A stretch of DNA of 64,000 nt from Ampelocalamus luodianensis. Lineage: Eukaryota > Streptophyta > Magnoliopsida > Poales > Poaceae. A program made the translations under genes and the position numbers. Under the pieces are notes generated by a model. The model had not been told where the DNA came from and did not search any database. It worked only from the letters and a program-made list of their open reading frames with translations. Location: positions 22,352,626-22,416,625 of the forward strand of contig CM070624.1 of the NCBI GenBank assembly GCA_036346255.1, in the 5' to 3' direction. Positions within the stretch are counted from its first letter, which is position 1, and each line of letters begins with the position of its first letter. Of the stretch, positions 55,501-64,000 are shown piece by piece.

Positions 55501-57093
55501 CAAGAAGATATCTGATACAATTGTCTAGACATCCGCTGGAGTCATAAAATGCTTTCGATGCTAACCAGCTGAGGAAGACACTCTTCAGCATGTCTCCTAA
55601 GAACGGACAAACCGCCATGGGTGCTCGTATCTGAAGCTGTTAGTGTCTTGCAAAAGGAATGAGTGGATCTCTCAAGTTCTTGTGGCTCAGGATCAGGGCT
55701 GGTGAGTTCACTTGGCTAATCAAGTAAATTCAAGGAAAGAAATCAACGAATGTATAACATGCTATAAGAGTGCATTGCGAAAATAACATCAACTCTTGCA
55801 TATTGGCTTGTGTTCATACAGAAACACTCACGTCAGCCTCTGGTTGCAGCATAATTTGAGCATAAACTTCATCCGAATCAGCTTCCGCCTGCATTGCAAA
55901 TTTCAACCAATGAGCAATTATAATATTTCTAACTACAGTAATTAGACTAACCATTCCCAGGACACTCACATGGAAGGAGGTTATACCAGACAAATTAAAA
56001 AACACTGACCCGGAGTTCTACGTTGACCACACTGCATAGGATCTTGGGTGGTAGATTGAACATAGGCAGGTACTGGTCAAACTGCTGGTTTGTAGACGCC
56101 TCAAGCTATAGAAGAAATCATGGTCAGCTTGATGAGAAACTCTTATCAACAAATCCATGTACATTAGAAGGCGCCAAATATAGATAGCAAAAAGGATTAA
56201 TCGAGATTGACAGAAAGGCCTCATACATCGTTCAGTACCTGTTCCATATGGCCCTGGGGGAAGTAATAGACGCGTTCGCCTTGTCTAGGCACGGTGACCA
56301 GCGGACCGGCACAGGCAAGCCACAGCTCCCGGAACAATGCATCGCTGCAGGTTCCTACACAGAAACAATTGATTCACAACAATGGTCATCAGAACAAGAG
56401 AGACGAAGCATGCAAAACTAGTTGTTTTTCTCCATTTTATAGTGCCATAGATCAATCATCAATCATTAGTTATCCTACACATAATTGAAGAAAGCACGTA
56501 GATCCACCACACCAAACATTACTATGTATCATCAACAGAGAAGCATCAACACTCGAGCTAAACTAGCCACCAAAAGAATTCACTAAAAATCAAACAGATT
56601 AACAAAAAGAAATCATAAATTGGCCGCGAAAATATACAAACGTTTTTCCCATTTGACGGATCGTTATTCACATGAATGGATATGAGAGAACGGACCATAA
56701 AATGTGGAAGAAAATAAGGAGAATCACACAAACATTGTAAATCCTCTCAAAAGAGGACAATTTACACGAATCAACAAGAACGACGGCACCCAATTAATTC
56801 AAACAAACGGCCAGAATCGCCTAATTTTTCGTTTACTAATATTGACTCAAATTAGAAGAAGTTTCGCTACTTTTCCTACACAAATAAGTCAACTACTCAA
56901 GTTCACTTAATCAACTACTGCCTCAGTTTCGCAAAACTCACTTACCACTCGAAACCAGACCAAGTTTTAACCAAACAAACTAGCTCCAAAAAAGGCAAAA
57001 ATTGCAGGAAAAATAATGCGACGATACGAGGCGCGAAATCGAACCTGAGCCAGCGGCCGCGCCAGGATTCTCCATCTCCATCGCTGTTGCCAT
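52569..57093 (-). CDS. Auxin response factor (class B, ARF1-like clade), 14 exons
   Basis: Predicted exons, 5' to 3': 57045-57093, 56239-56354, 56010-56105, 55832-55888, 55566-55715, 55368-55452, 55063-55153, 54756-54920, 54245-54364, 54066-54156, 53731-53899, 53091-53563, 52809-52999, 52569-52719. All introns are GT-AG. The sum is 2004 nt (667 aa). The protein is a nuclear factor binding auxin-response elements. It has a dimerisation region with LWLACAGPLVTVPRQGERVY, then a B3 domain at ~125-227 (HSFCKTLTASDTSTHGG, RHIFRGQPRRHLLTTGWSVF). The ARF/Aux_resp domain is at ~250-365 (KVQWDEPSSI). The middle region is Pro/Ser-rich with little Gln and holds RLFGI (483-487), a TOPLESS-type co-repressor motif. 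PB1 at ~548-640 has Lys554 and acidic YTDDEDDMMLVGDDPW (602-617). It is most likely a repressor, possibly orthologous to rice OsARF7 (from memory). Confidence 0.95.
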
Positions 57094-57720
57094 CTTCCCC
57101 AAACCAAACGCCCAGAAAACTGACTAGAAACGAGGAACCAAGAACGCCTCACGATCTACTACTGTTGACGCCGCGCCCAGCTCAGCCCCGTGGATCTACC
57201 TCGACGCCCGCAAACGCACACAGCCAGACCTCCAGAAACCACGGAATCCCCGCGAACTGGGCGCCCGCGGGCGGAGATCTCGCCTGACTAACCCGAGGGG
57301 CAGCGGGGAGCGGCTGCGCGGCCGGATCCGGGTCACGGAGGAGGAGGTCGCCTTCCGGGAAGCAGAAGCAGAGCGGCGTGTATCGTGTGCGGTGAGGAGG
57401 AGGCGAGAGGTGTGTGAGCTGCGGGTGGGTAGGTTGCTTCCGCTCTGGCTGCTTTTGAGTCGTCTAGTGGGTCTCTCCGGTTTTGACAGCGAGCGGCGGT
57501 CGCGGTCGCGGTGGGAGGGGAGCTGCACGAGGCAGAGGAGGCAGTGGAGGAGGAGACTGGAGAGAGAGAGACGGGTCACGGATGGAATGGAGTGGGCGCG
57601 GTGATTGTCAGCGGGTGCGTGGGTGGGAGGGCACCGGGCAGGCAGGTTGGTGTCCGTCCCTTCGTGCGGTGCTTGGTTTTTAGCGTTGCTTTTTCCTCTT
57701 TTGCGCGTGTTTTTCTGGAG
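57094..57720 (-). promoter_or_regulatory. ARF 5' leader and proximal promoter, ATG-free
   Basis: Reading upstream from the ARF start, the minus strand contains no ATG for at least 600 nt. Upstream ORFs are therefore absent from any unspliced leader of that length. The strip is GC-rich and CT-rich on the minus strand (CTCTCCTCCTCC-type words), typical of grass leaders. No TATA box is evident. The transcription start cannot be fixed. Confidence 0.5.
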
Positions 57721-58239
57721 TTTTGAGGTCGGGGTGGCTCGGTGGCCGGCGCTTATTCGGCGGTGGTTGGACCGTGGGAGAGCCGGCACGCGGCGCGGGC
57801 CGGCACGGCGTCTTCGTTACGGTGGCTTGGCCTGGTTTGGTCTTCGGTGGGTGTAGCGCCAGTCACGACTCACCACGGTATGGAGCACTGGCTCCCCGAA
57901 AAGCTCTCGAATCGTCGATCGATCTGGGACGTGGCACAGGATCCTCAAGTGCCCGCCGTATCTCGCCGTGCGCGGTGCGCTCCCTGCTCCGCCGCGGCGC
58001 GAGCGTGAATCTTTTCCCTGATGGGTGTACCGTACTCTCGTGTTGTCAGCGAGCGGCGGGGCCCAGCCGGATCCGACCTGTCCTCCTGGCCGATCTCGTC
58101 AGGGATCTTCTGCGCCACGAGCACGGAGCCATCCGACCCGACAGTATCCACAGTCCACATGACATGGGTGGCTATCTCGCCTTGTAGCTACAGCCTACAG
58201 GAGAGGCAGCAATTTTTTCGCTCCAGTGCCTAACATGTA

Positions 58240-58499
58240 CTCCTCCCGGCTACGTCACAAATACATTACGTTTTTCATGTCTGCACTCAAAATTTTAAAA
58301 CTTTAACTATTAATATATTTTTAAATATTTAGATTGGATACATAAAAATTATATGTATAGATTGTCTCAAAAATTACTTTCATATATTATAATTTTATTA
58401 CATTTTATAAATATATCATAGTATAAATTAGTTATCAAAGTTATATTTTAAAACCATATAGATATTTAAAATAATATATATTTGTGACGAAAGAGCAGG
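58240..58499. mobile_element. Stowaway-like MITE (Tc1/mariner) upstream of ARF
   Basis: A 260-bp AT-rich block is flanked by TA dinucleotides (58238-58239 and 58500-58501). The ends are inverted: left CTCCTCCCGGCTACGTCACAAATA and right, on minus, CCTGCTCTTTCGTCACAAATA, sharing CGTCACAAATA. Size, TA target and CTCC-type end fit Stowaway. It lies about 1.15 kb upstream of the ARF ATG and contains a TGTCTC core at 58363-58368. Confidence 0.7.
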
Positions 58500-59290
58500 T
58501 AGCTACTGTGCCAACCAGAAGAACCCATGATACAAGAACGGCGCAGCGTGGCCCGTGACGACGGAGCGACCGACGCGCCCGCACCGCACAAGGGCGGGCA
58601 GACACCGTAGTCCTCTCCTCACGCCGTCAAGTGCCCGCGAATCCTGCGCCTCCCACTGGCGGGTGGGCCCAGGCACCGAGTCCTAGCTGCCTACTACCCA
58701 GCCCATCAGCATGTCCCTCACCGACCCGGCATGCAACCGCAACAAAGCCGGTCATGCCGCGGCAAGCAAAGCGAAGAACCTACGCCTCCTCCTCTATTTC
58801 CCCCTACGCGCACGGTGCCCGGCTGGCCCGACGCTGCCATAGGAACCGTGTGGTGGTGGCATGTGATGTGAACGGCGAGCGAGCGAGCGGCTGCAAATCT
58901 GCAATGAAAAGTCCAACAGCGCAGCTGGACCGGTGCTCCGTGGTGGCGTGTGATGGCGTGGACTGTTGCAGTCTGCAGTTGTTTGGAAAGGGCCCCTGCA
59001 ACGCAACAGGGTGATGGTGGTATTGACTCGGTGTTTTCTCGAGAAAAAAATACAGTACGATTTAGTAAGGTTTTTTTTCCTTGAAAAAAATATTACTCGT
59101 TTATAGACAAATGGAACTGATCCATTGCAGCCAGAGCTTGAATTTGCAGCTTGGAGACTCAAAAAGACCACACTCCACGCATAAATATGTATGAAGCTCA
59201 AATTTCTGATCTTTCAGCTGAAGCTCCCCAAATAGGATATTATTGTTGTGTACTATTAGTATGCGTGACTGCACTAAAATGAATTACAAT
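58500..59290. other. No gene recognised
   Basis: GC-rich to about 59010, then AT-rich. Open frames here (for example 58631-59014 plus) carry no domain and have low-complexity composition. Confidence 0.4.
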
Positions 59291-59524
59291 TTTGTTTGGT
59301 TGATATCTAACTTTGCCACAACTAACCTTAGCTGAGTCTTGCTTGTTATACTTTTTGTGGCAGCAAAATCTAGTGCTAAGAGTGTAGCAAACTTAGGCAC
59401 AAATCTGAGTCTATGACGTGTGAGTCATGTGGTTAAAAAGTGTGGCAACAAACCAAACACACATCTAGTAAGTTATGGTATGACTAAGGTTCGATGTTTC
59501 AAGATTAGGCCACAAACCAAACAC
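59291..59524. mobile_element. Candidate MITE, GTTTGGTT ends
   Basis: The left TTTGTTTGGTTGATATC and right CCACAAACCAAACACCCC are inverted around a TGTTTGGTT core. The interior has CCACAACTAAC and GTGGCAACAAACC words typical of grass MITEs. No clear target duplication was found. Confidence 0.4.
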
Positions 59525-59654
59525 CCCTTAAGGCTTGTTTGGATAGAGAGGGATTAGAGCCAACCTCTTCGGATTGGAAGAAATTTAAATTTAAATTTCG
59601 AGTTAATCCCAGGAATTGAATTGGATCACAGTGTATCCAAACAAGCTCTTAGGG
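59525..59654. mobile_element. Short hairpin MITE, 130 bp
   Basis: The left CCCTTAAGGCTTGTTTGGAT and right (on minus) CCCTAAGAGCTTGTTTGGAT ends are nearly perfect inverted repeats. The middle also pairs (AAATTTAAATTTAAATTT). The whole unit can fold as a hairpin. Confidence 0.65.
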
Positions 59655-62600
59655 AAATTAGGTCAGTGCACCATATATACACATACACAGTAGTACACTA
59701 CCAAGTGTACTTAATTAACATAACTAGCATGTCAACAGTAGGGCTCTTACCATAATGTTTCCCAACAACACATATCGGACGAGATACATGTGAGGAAAAC
59801 GAATGACAAAGAGACGTGGACAGGGGAAAAGAAGGGGAAAAGACGATGGAAACAGGGGCATTGTGGCCATGCATGTCGTTGTCGACTACCACGGTCCACG
59901 GTCTTGCGGTGTTTTGCGCACGTCTCTTGTGTCGATTCTCGCTTTCTCGTCGGAAAATGCAAAACGAGAGCGACTTTTGGTTTGTTAGCTGCCTGCCTCC
60001 CGGAGCATACGCTTATTCCTTGTTTTCTAGCAAGCTCTCTCATGAGTTCTTGTGACCATTTACTGCTCTCTTTTGCAGCGGGTGATGCAGGGATTAATTT
60101 CTTATATGTTACCAAAAATTTGCAAAATCTCTTATAGTGACGTAATGAGTAACATATAAGAGATGAGGTAAACTTTTGGTGAAATATAAATAATTCACTT
60201 TGATGTAACGATTGATCCGATCATACACGTTGATCACGTGAGTCCAGGAGCAGAGTCAGCCACGGTTCAAGTCTCGGGTTGGATCAGTTGTTTTTTTGGC
60301 CAAATTCGAATGTTTGATGATTTTTCAAGATATTTTCATTGGCTTTAACACTGATAAGATTTTCAGACCTTGGACTATAATCCACCTAGCCCGAGGCCTG
60401 AATCCGCCCCTGTGTGAGCCCGTGCACAGACAAAACGACCGATGACGTAAGAAACAACCACCAATGAACTATGATAAATTTTGCCTATTTTGAAGTTTTA
60501 ATTATGCAGCTTGGATCCCCATCCACGGTATGTTTAGTCGACTGCCATAATCCGCATAAAGAAAAATTCATGTGATATGTTAGCATGCATACCATACATC
60601 TAGGTTCCTTACATGCAAAGCTTTTACGTGTTCTAAACAGAAAAACATATGTGATCCCTATGCCTTGCCTTGCATAAGTATATATAGCGAAGGTTTTTAA
60701 CAAAACGCATGCATGTTCTGTGCTGCTGACGGGTGGACCATTTCGCTGGTTCGTCCGGCTAAAAACCCCTTCTTTTTGAACTATCCAGCGAGAGAAACTC
60801 TGATCACAAGCCAAACACATGTAGCTTAAGCAAGTGTTTTTCTCCTCAATTATTTGTGGTCGAACTGAGGATTGCAAGCTGTAAAGGAGGAGGGGGTCTA
60901 CACTTTACACCGAGGTCCTTGCCGCAGAACGTGAATCCTGGTCAGAAGCCAAGTTCGGCAAAAAGCTAAAATGTTTTTCTAATCCTGCCGCTCCCCGTGA
61001 TTAGCCGGTTAATTAAAGGCGGCGCCAGGAGTATTTTATGCTCCATTATTGCACTGAAGTACTGTGCCAATGGACTCTCTCTTTCGTCCGCTCGGTTGCC
61101 GGTGGGGAAGCTGAGGGGCGCAGGGCGCAGGAAACAAACGGAGATCGCACCAACCGATCGAACAGCGTACCTCTGCGGGACTCGTCGACTGGCGGATTGT
61201 GCCGCAGGCGTCGTACCACGCTGCATCCGCCGATAATGTTGATTAATCCATCCTAAGAACATAAACTATGCCGCCGCCGGTTGTCTCCTGGCAATGGCCG
61301 AGATTCGCACTTGTGTCCCCCTTGATCCCGTGCGTGTTAGTGTAATCGCAACTTGCAGATTAATTAGCGGTAACGGGTTCGGTTAGTATGGCGAGGATCT
61401 GTTTAGACTCTTAAGGATCCGACAACTCGTTTTACGAGATTGAATAATTGACTAGATGCTCGGTGATATCTATTCAAATCGATAAAGGAGAAACACGCAG
61501 GAAGAAAAAACCACACCCACCCTAACCGGCATTAAAAAAAAAATCAAGGAAATCCAACACCAACCAACCCAAATAATAGCTCTGTTAACCCAGCTCAATA
61601 CTTCCACCCAACCCAAGCCGAATCACATAAATGGGTTGAGCCCATCTCCCAACCAATTTCCAACCCGAATATACTGTATGAGTATTTATACAAAGAAGAT
61701 CCACTGAGCATGAGGCACAGGCCTAAAACAATTTAAAAAAAAATCCAGAAATCTATTGAAAATAAGAAAATTTACAAACAATACTGATGAAAATAAGAGA
61801 AATAAATCATAAAATTCACAAAAAAATTAAAAAAACTCAGAAAATTACCGAAAACAAGAACAAAATTCAGGAAAATGACAAAATAAGGGGAAAACAACTA
61901 TAAATGTGGGGAAAGCAGAACACTTAAAAAATAATAAATAAGAAATTCGCAAAAAAAATTAAGATATAAATTGTTACAGTTTTAGTTACATCAACAAATT
62001 GTAGACGTTATCCGAGTACAGTACGAATTTAGCTACAAGTTTATATCAATCTCACGAGTTCTTTAGGTACATCAGTGCCACAACAACATGGTTCACATTC
62101 AAATGCTTTCTATTTCGTCAGAGGTGTTTCACAATCAAATCAAGCTCTTTCCAAAATGCTTCACAAGAATTCTGAAGAAACATGTGTCAGTTAGATGCTA
62201 GCTTGGGGAACATGGATTTTGAGAAAGGCAATAATCAGATAGCATGCTTGACGTTTGGACACACACATATGGGTTGAGAAATGAGTGCACGAAATTTAAC
62301 AGATTCTTGGCTGATTGCACAGCTCTGCCTCTCAAAATTATGTTGAGAAGCGAGCAATGCTCGTCTGTCTAGCGCGGCGTGGTCCGCCGAAGCCCACCCG
62401 AGTTCGATGCTTGGGGCTCGGCTTTGGGATATCTCACCCGGGTTTATTTGAGACTTGAGCTGAGGCTCAGGTGGAGGACTGTAGGGCATAATAGCACAGG
62501 AGAGCTTTAGACTTCTTCTTCTTTTTAATGTGAACCAGAGGAGGAAATTCCGGCCACCAAAAAAAATTATGTTCACCAAGCAATCGAGCTAGCTACACAC

Positions 62601-62929
62601 CAATGCCATAAGCAACCAAGAAATCATGTAAAGTAGTGTAATGTGCGCTAGACCAGATATTTACAAAAAAAAAATGACACACACATATGACTTGAAGCAG
62701 CAGCAGCAGTGCACTCATTCTTAGAAGCACTCTTCACCTCACCTGATTAACATGGCTGTTAAAAAAAAGAACTTGGAATCCGTACCACAACATACATACT
62801 AGTAACCTACACTACTGAAATTTCACCTTACCTACATTGTACTGAAATTTGATTAATCATTTCAAGTCCTGGTCATCTCAAACTAATACCACAAGTATCA
62901 TTCATAGTTTTAGACTGTATTTGGTATCA
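59655..62929. other. No gene recognised; AT-rich with possible SINE
   Basis: No conserved protein domain is visible. An A-rich simple stretch covers about 61720-61960. A segment at about 62330-62540 contains GAGTTCGATGC, resembling a Pol III B box, followed by a T-rich tail near 62515. A tRNA-derived SINE is possible but unproven. Confidence 0.35.
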
Positions 62930-62934
62930 CTAAC

Positions 62935-63915
62935 CGTTGGAGTTTATGGACTTAGCCCATATAATATTATAATTAAATTCTAGGAATATCCCAAAAGTCT
63001 ACTAATGCATGATGGAACATGGGAAGTTTAGTACATATTGCTAGTATAGGTGAGAGAAAATCAATATATAAAGTGGAGTTAGTCTTACCTCGTTGAAGTA
63101 AGCAAAAGGACAACACACGCGCATGCTCGCCTTGCCATCGCTCGCCAACACGTGATATGCACGTGAATAATCCGACGATTTCGTGTCCGATTAGCTGTGA
63201 AGCTGTTGTTTCTTTTTGCACCTCAAAACCATGCAAACCATTCATACGAATTAGATATTAAAATTTGAATTACATTGTTTCAATGTGGCTTTTATAGTAC
63301 GCATTAACTGTATTTAAAACAGAGTAATTACATCAATTTTTTGTGCTTGTGCTGGTTCTATATGAGGGAGAAGAGTCTCCTCTTAGAAACAGAATAGAGA
63401 GATATCAGTATCGTTTTGTTGCCCTATTTCTCTGTGATGCGCAACATTGGCTTCTCCATCCCTTCTTCGCGTGCACCGACGTAGGGAGAGCAGTGTCTCC
63501 GAAGCTGGCATCCCTCATGATCCTACACAGGTTGAGGGGGGAATCAGGTTTTTGGGAGCATTCGTGCGACTGCTCACAGCTTCATTCATCATCCGCTTCG
63601 CGTCGTCTTCTTCGCCGCATCAAACTCTATCACTACCTTCGTTGGAACAATTCTCTATAAGTCGCGGTAATATCATTTGATATGGCTAGGCCTTGCTTTC
63701 TAGAAATAAATCATGAGATGATATTGATACCTACTTCTGTTAGCAGTGTTCTTGTTCCAGGCTTTGACTTGTTAGCGCATATATATGAGAGAAATATTTG
63801 AGTTGATGATCATACTACTGCTCATAGTTTCAAATATATATAGTAATATGTTGTTATTGATTTAATTATTATTTTAAAAATTATAATAATCACAAAAGTA
63901 CGCAAATACCTAACA
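62935..63915 (+). mobile_element. Solo LTR of the 36567-44878 copia family
   Basis: Its sequence is homologous to the copia LTRs read in the opposite orientation. It begins CGTTGGAGTTTATGG (expected TGTTGGAG, with T to C at the first base), and ends ACGCAAATACCTAACA. A perfect CTAAC duplication lies at 62930-62934 and 63916-63920. Shared blocks include the AGAGAGATATCAGTATCGTT-like and GCATATATATGAGA regions. There are no internal sequences, so it is a recombination scar. Confidence 0.92.
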
Positions 63916-64000
63916 CTAACGAGAAATTATGCCAGCAGCCAAGGAGGACTCAATTATTGAAGAAAAGAAAAGCCAAGGATCGATGTTCAGACTTCAACTT

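Noticed and set aside
59790..60137. 115-codon plus-strand frame with a hydrophobic end
   Set aside because: No family recognised, an opposite-strand frame of similar length overlaps, and there are no splice or promoter cues.

Overview
This is nuclear DNA from a grass (Poaceae). The evidence is a 14-exon auxin response factor gene with canonical GT-AG introns, an intronless PLS-type pentatricopeptide repeat gene with a GC-rich 5' end, the remains of a grass-type F-box gene, and dense nests of grass-type LTR retrotransposons, hAT elements and MITEs. I cannot name the species.

Only two nuclear genes look intact, and both are on the minus strand. One is a mitochondrial-type PPR gene (9434-12175) resembling Arabidopsis SLG1 (At5g08490). 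The other is an ARF gene (52569-57093) whose 14 predicted coding exons add up to 2004 nt, that is 667 residues plus a stop. Three further genes survive as wrecks: an ARF exon 7-10 duplicate (7430-9420), the last ~110 codons of a G-type lectin receptor kinase (47761-48093), and an F-box gene scattered over 31729-46641.

Layout. 1-7430: LINE tail, a TIR element with a GC-rich core, and LTR-like non-coding DNA. 7430-13302: ARF pseudogene (split by an hAT element with a perfect 8-bp target duplication), PPR gene, second hAT-like element. 14869-26848: a Tat-lineage Ty3/gypsy element on the minus strand carrying a spliced antisense ORF. 26849-30240: a decayed Ty1/copia element on the minus strand whose reverse transcriptase stops exactly at the gypsy LTR. 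31729-46641: the F-box gene, cut by a 1.96-kb small LTR retroelement (32252-34207), a solo LTR (34275-36030), a copia element (36567-44878, itself carrying a 3.16-kb solo LTR at 38413-41569) and an hAT-type element (45035-46011). 47761-50739: kinase fragment with a gag-only copia element in its 3' flank. 52569-58500: ARF gene, ATG-free leader and an upstream Stowaway-like MITE. 59290-63915: MITEs and a solo LTR (62935-63915) of the same family as the 36567-44878 copia.

The most informative part is the F-box locus. Target-site duplications (TCTTA, CACTC, GGTGG, and ACCAC/ACCGC inside the copia) fix the insertion edges to the base. Where tested, subtracting an element plus one duplication rejoins the reading frame. 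The window therefore records one gene's destruction by at least four insertions, plus one nested inside another. Two LTR elements here (32252-34207 and 48111-50739) are complete in structure but lack pol, so they would have needed enzymes from elsewhere.

All coordinates, exon edges and repeats were read by eye. No database search or alignment program was run.
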